Source: Mucilaginibacter tundrae
GTDB taxonomy: Bacteria; Bacteroidota; Bacteroidia; Sphingobacteriales; Sphingobacteriaceae
Direction of reading: 5' to 3'
Length of the DNA stretch: 64,000 nucleotides
Assembly (NCBI RefSeq): GCF_013408825.1
Contig: NZ_JACCBZ010000003.1
Coordinates: forward strand, 496,001-560,000
The notes under the pieces were generated by a model. That model was not told the origin of the DNA, searched no databases, and saw nothing but the letters and a program-made list of their open reading frames with translations. The stretch's first letter is position 1, and every line of letters begins with the position of its first letter. Below are positions 52,148 through 59,337 of this stretch, piece after piece. Made by a program: the position numbers and the translations under genes.

Positions 52148-52786
52148 ATGAACAATAAAGTATTAGGAGCCGCATTAAGCATTGTGCTAACAGCAGGAAC
52201 CCTTATTAACGCGAATGCCCAAAAAGTATATAAAGAAGGCTACTTTTCTTTCGATACAGAATTAAGAGGAAACCCGGCATCAGTTAAATCGTATTTTACA
52301 CCTGATTCATCAGCAAGTGTAATAACTTTTGGTCCTGGAACAGTAAAAATGCTGTCTGACGCTAAACGTGATTACTTTGCTGTTATACTGGATATTCCGG
52401 TTGCAGGCTTGAAAAAAGCAGGTATTGCTACTGCCTCAGAAATAGAGCAGGCTTTTGCAGGTTTACCATCTTTCACTTTTACACCAACAGCCGAAACCAA
52501 AGTAATTTCAGGCTTTAACTGTAAAAAGGTTGTCGCAAAAGAAGCTAAAAGCGGTAAAACCTATGACGTTTGGATCACCAATGATATAACCGTTCCACAA
52601 TCAGCTATAGCGCCTTACTATGCTGCCGCAGGTGGATTCCCTATCCAATATACCTCTTTCCAACAAGGCCAGGAATTAAATATTACCATTAAAAGTGTAA
52701 CTGAAGGTAAAGCCCCGGCAGGCACCTTTGCAATCGCCCCTGACTTTGAAAAAGTTAGTCTTGAAGATTTAAATTCAGGTCAATAA
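52148..52786 (+). CDS. Secreted hypothetical protein (DUF4412-like pattern)
   Basis: A 212-residue exported protein with a signal peptide ending NANAQ near residue 25. The rest is strand-rich. FKFDTELRG-like and KVISGFNCKKVVAKEAKSGKTYDVWITNDITVP (about 120-152) give the FNCKK...DVWITND pattern of DUF4412/GLPGLI-type envelope proteins. No catalytic motif was recognised. It lies 62 bases after comEC, followed by a strong terminator. Family assignment is tentative. Confidence 0.72.
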   Translation: MNNKVLGAALSIVLTAGTLINANAQKVYKEGYFSFDTELRGNPASVKSYFTPDSSASVITFGPGTVKMLSDAKRDYFAVILDIPVAGLKKAGIATASEIEQAFAGLPSFTFTPTAETKVISGFNCKKVVAKEAKSGKTYDVWITNDITVPQSAIAPYYAAAGGFPIQYTSFQQGQELNITIKSVTEGKAPAGTFAIAPDFEKVSLEDLNSGQ

Positions 52787-52803
52787 TAAAATCCTTTATA
52801 AAT

Positions 52804-52838
52804 AAAAAAGCCATCCGTTAACAACGGATGGCTTTTTT
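52804..52838 (+). terminator. Intrinsic terminator after the secreted protein gene
   Basis: AAAAAAGCCATCCGTT (52804-52819) pairs with AACGGATGGCTTTTTT (52823-52838), a 16-base perfect stem with a 3-base loop. Confidence 0.9.
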
Positions 52839-52844
52839 ATGCTA

Positions 52845-52936
52845 CTTGTCATTTCGACCAGAGGGAGAAATCTTCTTCGATATACAAAGTTCGCTGTTCA
52901 AGTTTTAGAAGATTTCTCCCTCCGGTCGAAATGACA
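52845..52936. repeat. Palindromic interspersed repeat, CATTTCGACC type
   Basis: About 92 bases framed by CTTGTCATTTCGACCAGAGGG and CCCTCCGGTCGAAATGACAT, with GAGAAATCTTCTTCGAT and TTAGAAGATTTCTC inside. It is nearly the same as the copy at 36824-36915. It follows the 52804 terminator and precedes the 3' end of the di-iron gene. Confidence 0.85.
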
Positions 52937-52970
52937 TCAGGAATAAATATTTATACAAAACAAGTTGGGC

Positions 52971-53582
52971 TTAATTATTTACAACTGACCCCAATTCGTT
53001 AACCCAGCTTTTAAACAAACGTGTTTCCATATCAACTGCTTTTTGAGCATGCGATTGCCAATCGGGCGAAAAGTGGTGCAATTGATTGATCATTTCCTCC
53101 AAATGACCTTCCTCCTCCAAAATAATCGATTTCACGTTTACTTTGCTACCTGCATTATCCAATGCATCCTGGTAAACCGGATAAAGTTCATCAGCACGCA
53201 CCTCAATAGCGTAGGTAACTAATAAATATGCTGCAAACCTCAATTCACGGCCCGTTAGTTTAAGTTCTGATTTTAAATAACGACAAACATCAATATCCAA
53301 TTGATTCAAATAATATTTGCTATATGCCGGAGCTAATAAATACTCACCCGCGTAAGTTGGGCATAGCCCCTCTTCGGTTTTTTCTATTTGCTTTTTCAGG
53401 TAGAAGGCATGGCGATGCTCTTCAGCCGCATGTTTTAGTATGATATAAGTTACTGTAACCGGGTCTTCACTTGCTGATATTTTCCGTGCACCCGTATTTT
53501 CCATTAACGACAGCGTATTTAACCAGCGGGCATGTAACTGTTTATCGGCAATAATAGTAGGTAATATAGTAGATAGTTCCAT
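52971..53582 (-). CDS. Ferritin-like di-iron protein next to bioA
   Basis: A 203-residue helical protein with the two E-x-x-H motifs of ferritin-like di-iron folds: E55/H58 in HAAEEHRHAF and E157/H160 in ILEEEGHLEEM. Further candidate ligands are E28 (LMENTGARKI) and E127 (YAIEVRADEL), giving the usual six. No transmembrane segment. It begins 5 bases after bioA on the same strand, so the two are translationally close. Relatives include rubrerythrin-, MiaE- and oxygenase-type proteins. The tight link to biotin synthesis is unusual and suggests a metal-dependent oxidative step or iron/sulfur support (inference). Confidence 0.75.
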   Translation of the reverse strand: MELSTILPTIIADKQLHARWLNTLSLMENTGARKISASEDPVTVTYIILKHAAEEHRHAFYLKKQIEKTEEGLCPTYAGEYLLAPAYSKYYLNQLDIDVCRYLKSELKLTGRELRFAAYLLVTYAIEVRADELYPVYQDALDNAGSKVNVKSIILEEEGHLEEMINQLHHFSPDWQSHAQKAVDMETRLFKSWVNELGSVVNN

Positions 53583-53587
53583 TTTTT

Positions 53588-54853
53588 TTAGATTTCCTCC
53601 AGCGCTTGTTCAATTTTGCTGTAAATATAGTTCAGCTCCTCATCGGTAATGCAATACGGGGGTAAAATATAAATGATGTTACCCAAAGGCCGCATAATTA
53701 TACCCGCGTGTAAAAAGTACTGGTAAAGTTTATCACGTAGCGAACTAAAGTACGATGTATTATCGCCTATTTCCCACTCCATTGCTATTATTGTACCTGT
53801 TTGGCGGATGGTTCTAATTTTAGGGTGATCTTTTACCTTCAGCGCGAATTCGCTATGCATAGCCGCTATGCGCTGGATATTTTGCATAGTCGTATCCTGC
53901 AATGTTATATCCAAACTTGCCAATGCTGCCGAACAAGCAACAGGGTTTGCAGTATACGAGTGCCCGTGAAAAAGTGTTTTCAATTTATCATCCGACAAAA
54001 AAGCATCATAAATCTGCTGTGTACAGGTGGTTAAACCCAACGCCATGGTGCCGCCGGTCAGCCCTTTCGAAAAACACATGATGTCTGGTTGCTGGCTTAA
54101 ATAGTCGCAGGCAAATAACTTACCTGTGCGGCCAAAACCTGTGAATACCTCATCGGCAATGGTTAATACGCCTTCGTTGCTGCAATGTTTAAGCAACTCA
54201 TCCAGGTATTCAGCTTCATACATTACCATCCCCGCCGTACCCTGCACCAATGGCTCAAATATGAAACAAGCTAAATCAGATTTGAGATTTGAGATTTGAG
54301 ATTTGAGATCTTCAATATTAGACCTATCAGGCAGATCAATAAACTCTACCTCAAACAATAACGAATCAAAAGCCGCGGTAAAGGCACTGCGTCCACTTAC
54401 CGCCATTGCACCAAAGGTATCGCCATGATAAGCATTTTTAAATGCCAGCATCTTTGTGCGTGGTTTACCCTGGTTATTCCAGTATTGCAGGCACATCTTA
54501 ATAGCAACTTCAATGGCTGTTGAACCGTTATCAGAGTAAAACGCTTTTTTTTGGTTCGATGGTAATATTGCTAATAAGCGTTCAGCCAATTCAACAGCTG
54601 TTGGGTGCGTAAATCCCGCGAAAATCACATGCTCTAACTTTAATAATTGCTCCGCTACCTTTTGGGCAATATATTGGTTTGCATGCCCATGAATATTAAC
54701 CCACCATGATGATACCGCGTCAATATATTTTTTGCCATCCTCATCATACAAACACGCACCTTCACCTCTAACTATTGGTATCGGGCGCCCCGCGGTTTTC
54801 ATTTGTGTGTATGGATGCCATATAACCGCTAAATCTCTTTCAGCCAAACTCAT
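53588..54853 (-). CDS. bioA: Adenosylmethionine-8-amino-7-oxononanoate aminotransferase
   Basis: A 421-residue class III aminotransferase. It starts IWHPYTQMKTAG, a hallmark of BioA. SSWWVNIHGHANQYI is near 48-62, the substrate and cofactor region near 100-150 includes SDNGSTAIEVAIKM and KNAYHGDTFGAMAVSG, and the PLP lysine is K263 in FSKGLTGG. It transfers an amino group from S-adenosylmethionine to 7-keto-8-aminopelargonate in biotin synthesis. A 7-base tandem repeat in the coding strand encodes residues about 182-192 (DLKSQISNLKS), where typical enzymes have a different short loop. It overlaps the NUDIX gene upstream by 4 bases. Confidence 0.94.
   Translation of the reverse strand: MSLAERDLAVIWHPYTQMKTAGRPIPIVRGEGACLYDEDGKKYIDAVSSWWVNIHGHANQYIAQKVAEQLLKLEHVIFAGFTHPTAVELAERLLAILPSNQKKAFYSDNGSTAIEVAIKMCLQYWNNQGKPRTKMLAFKNAYHGDTFGAMAVSGRSAFTAAFDSLLFEVEFIDLPDRSNIEDLKSQISNLKSDLACFIFEPLVQGTAGMVMYEAEYLDELLKHCSNEGVLTIADEVFTGFGRTGKLFACDYLSQQPDIMCFSKGLTGGTMALGLTTCTQQIYDAFLSDDKLKTLFHGHSYTANPVACSAALASLDITLQDTTMQNIQRIAAMHSEFALKVKDHPKIRTIRQTGTIIAMEWEIGDNTSYFSSLRDKLYQYFLHAGIIMRPLGNIIYILPPYCITDEELNYIYSKIEQALEEI
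54279..54309. repeat. GATTTGA heptanucleotide tandem repeat within bioA
   Basis: Four perfect GATTTGA units (54279-54306) plus a partial GAT, on the plus strand (TCAAATC in the coding sense). The unit length of 7 is not a multiple of 3, so a one-unit slip would shift the frame. The coding region is currently open. Confidence 0.85.
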
Positions 54854-55290
54854 ATATTCTTTATTAAAAGCCCCGCGACATATTGGTCTATCGGGAACGT
54901 AAAATCATCTTCTCTCAAGTCGCTTAACTTTACCCAGCGAAATGCTTGCAGTACATTTCCTTCGCCGTCAAAATCAAAAACTTCAGTTTTAAATTTTAAA
55001 TTCAGAGGATTAACATTTTTAACCCGGTAATAAACGCTAATAATTTGCGAATCGTTAAAAGCCGACTTCACAAAAAAATCAGTCGTATAAAAATGACTGA
55101 TAACTTCTATTTCTGCATTACACTCTTCAAAAAATTCGCGTTTCAGGCCATCGCTTAACCCTTCGCCATACTCTAATCCCCCACCCGGAAATTTGGTGAA
55201 TTGCATCCCATATTCCTGCTCATCGCTCACCAAAATCTCGTTGTGCTCGTTAATCAGCAGGCCATATACACGTACATTAAACTGATACAT
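54850..55290 (-). CDS. NUDIX hydrolase
   Basis: A 146-residue hydrolase with the Nudix box centred on about 36-58: GGGLEYGEGLSDGLKREFFEE, which supplies the conserved G-x5-E-x7-R-E-U-x-E-E residues. It pairs a nucleoside-diphosphate leaving group with metal-dependent hydrolysis. The substrate is unknown. It overlaps bioA by 4 bases and the CDF gene by 1 base, so all belong to one operon. Whether it serves biotin metabolism or general housecleaning is not decided. Confidence 0.87.
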   Translation of the reverse strand: MYQFNVRVYGLLINEHNEILVSDEQEYGMQFTKFPGGGLEYGEGLSDGLKREFFEECNAEIEVISHFYTTDFFVKSAFNDSQIISVYYRVKNVNPLNLKFKTEVFDFDGEGNVLQAFRWVKLSDLREDDFTFPIDQYVAGLLIKNI

Positions 55291-56264
55291 TAATCTTCAA
55301 AATGTTTTTTGTTTCGGATAACTTTCTCCATTGTCCAAGGTATCTGTGTTGTTTGCGCCTCTGATCGTATTGGGCAATTAGGCATGCTACAATAATAACA
55401 GCAATCAGGCAAACATGGGTCAGCATGTATAAATAACTCTGTTTTTGTGATCCTGCTGTTCACCAATTTATCTACTAATGAAACTTCTGTATGCACCCTA
55501 TTCAAATCCAAATAATTTGGCAGCGTCATATGGCAATCAATGTGCAATTCATTGCCATACTTTTGTGCCCTAAAATTATGCAGATCTATCCATTCATCAC
55601 GACGCTCTTCATCTAATATCTTTACTATTTCTGTTACCACATCAAAATCTGCCTCGTCCATTAAACCGGCAACAGATCTTCTTACTAATTTATATCCTGT
55701 AAATACAATATACAGGCCTACAAAAATAGATAGCAAGCTATCCAGCATTAATATCTTAGTAAAATAGATCAAAAGTAAACCTATTACCAAACCTAAACTA
55801 GTGATCATATCAGTTATCAGGTGGCGTCCATCAGCTTCAATGGTTATAGATGGGATTGATTTACCTTTAGCAATCATATAATACCCTAAGCCCCCATTAA
55901 CCACACCTGTTATACCTATAATAATAGCACCCCATAGTAGGTCATGTATAGCGTTTGGATAAAAAATACCATAAACAGATTTTGCGATGATAATGATACC
56001 AGCTATCCCAATTAATGCACCTTCAATAAAAACAGAAAAGTATTCAACCTTGCCATGCCCGTAAGGATGGTTTTCATCCCGCGGCTGAGATGCCAGGTAG
56101 ATGCTAAAGAACGCGAATGAACTCGCAAGCACATTTACAATGCTTTCAGCAGCGTCAGTAAGTACAAAATTGGATGATGTTAGGAAATATGCCCCGAATT
56201 TGGCCGCCATCAGTATGATACCGGTAACGAGCGAAAATAGTATGATCTTTTTTTGTTCGCGCAA
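55290..56264 (-). CDS. Cation diffusion facilitator transporter with Cys-rich tail
   Basis: A 324-residue CDF transporter with about five to six helices. The intramembrane metal-binding pattern includes DAAESIVNVLASSFAFFSIYLA near 37-58 and DGRHLITDMITSLG near 144-157, the latter an H-x3-D site. The cytoplasmic domain follows, and residues 280-300 add a cluster of Cys (C284, C288, C289, C292, C297) in HADPCLPDCCYYCSMPNCPIR. The start is a TTG at 56264 because the next ATG lies within helix 1. It probably exports Zn(II), Fe(II) or a related metal. First gene of the operon, with a -7 box 19 bases upstream. Confidence 0.85.
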   Translation of the reverse strand: MREQKKIILFSLVTGIILMAAKFGAYFLTSSNFVLTDAAESIVNVLASSFAFFSIYLASQPRDENHPYGHGKVEYFSVFIEGALIGIAGIIIIAKSVYGIFYPNAIHDLLWGAIIIGITGVVNGGLGYYMIAKGKSIPSITIEADGRHLITDMITSLGLVIGLLLIYFTKILMLDSLLSIFVGLYIVFTGYKLVRRSVAGLMDEADFDVVTEIVKILDEERRDEWIDLHNFRAQKYGNELHIDCHMTLPNYLDLNRVHTEVSLVDKLVNSRITKTELFIHADPCLPDCCYYCSMPNCPIRSEAQTTQIPWTMEKVIRNKKHFED

Positions 56265-56282
56265 AGCGTTTTAATTTATTGC

Positions 56283-56290
56283 CAAATTTA
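56283..56290 (-). promoter_or_regulatory. -7 box (TAAATTTG, minus strand) for the CDF-nudix-bioA operon
   Basis: CAAATTTA on the plus strand reads TAAATTTG toward the CDF gene, ending 18 bases before its TTG start at 56264. Confidence 0.5.
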
Positions 56291-56414
56291 TAAATAACAA
56301 CTGTATTATTTCGGGTTAAACTCGAAACTTATAAGTGTTAAGTTAACCACATTTAATTATCTGTAAAAATTCATATTGACTTAACACATCAGGTCAAAGA
56401 CTTACGAGTTTTTA

Positions 56415-56422
56415 TATATTTG
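56415..56422 (+). promoter_or_regulatory. -7 box (TATATTTG) for the aminotransferase
   Basis: An exact TAnnTTTG match, 21 bases before the ATG at 56443. Confidence 0.55.
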
Positions 56423-56442
56423 CCGCATTAAGAACAAAAAAC

Positions 56443-57636
56443 ATGAGTGCACTAAGTAACAGGATCAACAACTTGTCTGAGTCGGCAACAATTAAAATGG
56501 CCAAAATGGGCCGTGAGCTTGCCGCAAAGGGCGTAGACGTAATCAGCCTAAGTTTTGGCGAACCGGATTTTCACACACCTGAGCATATTAAAGATGCTGC
56601 TAAAAAGGCGATGGATGAAAACTACACCTATTATACACCTGTAGCGGGTTACCCTGAGCTACGAAAGGCGATTGTTAAGAAGTTAAAGGACGAAAATAAT
56701 CTTGATTATGATTTTAGTCAGATCGTAGTTTCAACAGGTGCAAAACAAGCTATTGCTAACGCGGTATTATGTTTAGTTAACCCTGGCGAAGAAGTTATCA
56801 TCCCTACCCCTTACTGGGTATCATACAGCGAAGTGGTAAAACTTGCTGAAGGCGAAAGTGTATTTATTGATACCGATGTTAGTACTGAATTTAAGATCAC
56901 TCCTGAGCAATTAGAAGCGGCAATTACACCGAAATCAAAACTGTTCATGTTTTCATCGCCAAGCAACCCAACCGGTAGTGTTTATAACAAAAGTGAACTG
57001 GAAGGCTTAGCTAAAGTGTTTGAAAAACATCCGCATATCTATATTATTTCTGATGAGATCTATGAGCATATCAACTATGGCGAAAAACATGAGTCGATCG
57101 CGCAATTTGATAGCATTAAAGATCGTGTGATAATCATCAATGGTTTCTCAAAATCTTACGCCATGACTGGCTGGAGAATTGGCTATTCTGCATCAAGCAA
57201 AGAAACTGCTGCTGCTTTTGATAAATTACAAGGTCAGATCACTTCAGGTACTTGTTCAATCACGCAACGTGCTGGTGTTGCAGCTTATGAGGGCGGTTTA
57301 GAAACTGTTTTGCAAATGCGTGAGCAATTTAAAAAACGCCGCGATTTAGTTTATAGTTTATTAAGCGATATTGAAGGATTAAAAGTAAACCTGCCTGATG
57401 GCGCGTTTTACTTCTTCCCGAATGTAACTTCATTCTTCGGTAAAAGCTACAATGGCAAAACTATTAATGACTCTGACGAATTAGCTATATTCCTGCTGGA
57501 AGAAGCCCACGTGGCAACTGTAGGTGGCGATTCTTTTGGCGACCCAAAATCATTACGTTTATCCTATGCTGCATCCGAAGAGAAATTGACTGAAGCTGTA
57601 AAACGTATTAAAGCCGCTTTAGCTAAACTACAATAA
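56443..57636 (+). CDS. Aspartate aminotransferase-type PLP enzyme
   Basis: A 397-residue class I aminotransferase. FGEPDFHTPEHIKDAA near 38-53, STGAKQAIANAV near 97-108, FSSPSNPTGSVY near 170-181, SDEIYEHINYG near 203-213, and Schiff-base K237 in NGFSKSYAMTGWRIGY identify the aspartate aminotransferase subgroup (type I-beta, thermophile-like). It converts aspartate plus 2-oxoglutarate to oxaloacetate plus glutamate. Monocistronic, with a strong promoter box and a terminator. Confidence 0.93.
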   Translation: MSALSNRINNLSESATIKMAKMGRELAAKGVDVISLSFGEPDFHTPEHIKDAAKKAMDENYTYYTPVAGYPELRKAIVKKLKDENNLDYDFSQIVVSTGAKQAIANAVLCLVNPGEEVIIPTPYWVSYSEVVKLAEGESVFIDTDVSTEFKITPEQLEAAITPKSKLFMFSSPSNPTGSVYNKSELEGLAKVFEKHPHIYIISDEIYEHINYGEKHESIAQFDSIKDRVIIINGFSKSYAMTGWRIGYSASSKETAAAFDKLQGQITSGTCSITQRAGVAAYEGGLETVLQMREQFKKRRDLVYSLLSDIEGLKVNLPDGAFYFFPNVTSFFGKSYNGKTINDSDELAIFLLEEAHVATVGGDSFGDPKSLRLSYAASEEKLTEAVKRIKAALAKLQ

Positions 57637-57656
57637 GTTCAGATTTTATACAAAAA

Positions 57657-57694
57657 GAAAACCCTTGCCAAAATTGGCAGGGGTTTTCTTTTTC
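57657..57694. terminator. Bidirectional terminator after the aminotransferase
   Basis: GAAAACCC (57657-57664) with GGGTTTTC (57680-57687) on the outside and TTGCCA/TGGCA inside gives a nearly perfect stem. T-rich on both sides, so it can serve the aminotransferase and the convergent barrel gene. Confidence 0.85.
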
Positions 57695-57712
57695 TCTTGT
57701 GAATTGTTGGAA

Positions 57713-58255
57713 CTATAATCCGAAACCATAAGCTAAACGCAAGCCGACTGAACCGTAATTATCACTCTGGCCTGAATAATTGGTATAATTCACACCAACA
57801 TCCCAGTGTCTGTTTGCCCAACCCAAAGCTGGTGATAATATTAATTTAGTGTTACCATCTGTAACGGTTTCAAAACCGGCACCTGCTTCACCAGCTACAT
57901 ATAAGCCCGGTACAAAAAACCATTTAACACCCAATTTTGCAGGCACTATACCTAAGTTTTTTGATTCACCAGGCACTCTGTACTGATCTTTTATAAAGAA
58001 GTTAGTATAACCAGAGGTTAGCATAAGCGATACTGACGAAGTAAGATCGTATTGTAAACGCGCAGAACCTCCAAGTTCAAAACCTGATGATGGGTGTGCA
58101 TCACCTGTTGGTATTCCACCTTCAATACCAAAACCTAAACGCCATGGGTTTGGGTTTGGACTTGTTGCCGGGGTTGTTTGTGCTTTCGCGCTCGATCCGA
58201 AAAATATAGCTGCAACTACTATTGCTGCGGCTAATAAATTTGTTACTTTTTTCAT
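57713..58255 (-). CDS. Small outer-membrane beta-barrel protein
   Basis: A 180-residue exported protein with a signal peptide (VTNLLAAAIVVAAIFFGSSAKAQ, residues 4-26). Strands such as WRLGFGIEGGIPTGDAH and SVSLMLTSGYTNFFIK alternate with turns, and the chain ends in YGFGL, giving an eight-stranded OmpA/OmpX-like barrel pattern. The role is structural or unknown. It is monocistronic and convergent with the aminotransferase. Confidence 0.75.
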   Translation of the reverse strand: MKKVTNLLAAAIVVAAIFFGSSAKAQTTPATSPNPNPWRLGFGIEGGIPTGDAHPSSGFELGGSARLQYDLTSSVSLMLTSGYTNFFIKDQYRVPGESKNLGIVPAKLGVKWFFVPGLYVAGEAGAGFETVTDGNTKLILSPALGWANRHWDVGVNYTNYSGQSDNYGSVGLRLAYGFGL

Positions 58256-58657
58256 TGTTGTGTAATTGTAAGTTGTATAAATAAACTGTTAGTTATTTAA
58301 CATGGACTTTACAAATACTTTGCCAACATGCCAAATTCGCAATGAAAAGTTAATCAAACGACTAATTTTCAAATCCCTCTTCAGGCAGTTACAGATTAAT
58401 TCATATTCCTTACATACTGATAATCATGGTTTTTTAACTAAATCTATTTAAAATGAAAAAAAAGGCATATTTAACATTTAAAAGCGCTCAAAAAATTAAT
58501 TTCCACAACTTTCATAACTAATTTCAGTGTCTATTTTAGTGTCCTTTTTAAAGGTATCGGGAAAGTTACATTCATAATATGATGTAATTTTTCATCTATT
58601 TTTCATGCCAAGAGTCAATGTCGATCATTTTATTTTAACATGTGACACAACTATTAT
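58256..58657. other. 402-base non-coding gap
   Basis: The stretch is A+T-rich. The left part should hold the promoter of the barrel gene, but no exact TAnnTTTG box was found on the minus strand. A small reading frame at 58452 (MKKKAYLTFK) stops after about 20 codons. No hairpin or repeat stands out. I see no gene here. Confidence 0.5.
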
Positions 58658-59233
58658 TTATTGTGCTTGAGGAGTAGCATTTATCAATTTTCTTTCAGGA
58701 AGGAAATAAAGTATAGGCATTAATATAAATATCATAGTAGAAAAATAAATGCTTAATATGCTCAAGGGTACACTGATTGCGTATAAAATTATTGACATCC
58801 AATTCTTTGTATTCAATTGTTTGATCTCAGATTTTGATAAATGGATTATGTTTGGGTTGGCCGCATATTGCATTAGTGTATAAACTATTGATAAACAAGT
58901 CAATATAATCCCATAAAACATATGGCTTTCTTTTGTATGAAAATCTTTGCACAATGCCTGGGTTGGTAAAGGCACAAGTGATAACACGAATAAAAAGGCC
59001 AAATTGAGCCATATAATTCTGGCGGTTATATTCTCAATATATTTAAAAAGTGTGTTATAATTTAGCCACGTGATGCCTATCACTATAAAACTCAAAGCAT
59101 AAATGCCGATATAACTTAATACTGTCAGTAAATTTTCGGCAGTTACTTTAGGTAATTTTATTTCTAATACCATTAATGTAATTATTATTGCCACTACAGC
59201 ATCGGTAAAAGCGTCTAATTTTTCCTTTTTCAT
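58658..59233 (-). CDS. TMEM175-family potassium channel-like protein
   Basis: About 191 residues from the ATG at 59233 (MKKEKLDAFTDAVV; the longer frame from 59260 adds 9 residues not typical of the family). The first helix carries FTDAVVAIIITLMVLEI, the F-S/T-D motif of TMEM175 (DUF1211) channels. Five to six helices follow (about 40-60, 73-93, 105-125, 150-185). Bacterial homologues are tetrameric leak K+ channels. Monocistronic, with no regulator visible. Confidence 0.88.
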   Translation of the reverse strand: MKKEKLDAFTDAVVAIIITLMVLEIKLPKVTAENLLTVLSYIGIYALSFIVIGITWLNYNTLFKYIENITARIIWLNLAFLFVLSLVPLPTQALCKDFHTKESHMFYGIILTCLSIVYTLMQYAANPNIIHLSKSEIKQLNTKNWMSIILYAISVPLSILSIYFSTMIFILMPILYFLPERKLINATPQAQ

Positions 59234-59274
59234 ACAGTAAATATAATATTGCATCAGCATAAATTATTTACGAT

Positions 59275-59307
59275 AAAAAAATAGCCTCTAATTTTATTAG
59301 AGGCTAT
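59275..59307 (-). terminator. Intrinsic terminator of the RND operon
   Basis: ATAGCCTCTAAT (59281-59292) and ATTAGAGGCTAT (59296-59307) pair perfectly with a 3-base loop. On the minus strand the stem is followed by six T residues. It lies 30 bases after the RND permease stop. Confidence 0.9.
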
Positions 59308-59337
59308 TAATTAATATTTATAATTTATTCGCTATAA

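Noticed and set aside
58452..58515. Short frame starting MKKKAYLTFK
   Set aside because: Only about 20 codons, with no ribosome-binding or terminator context.
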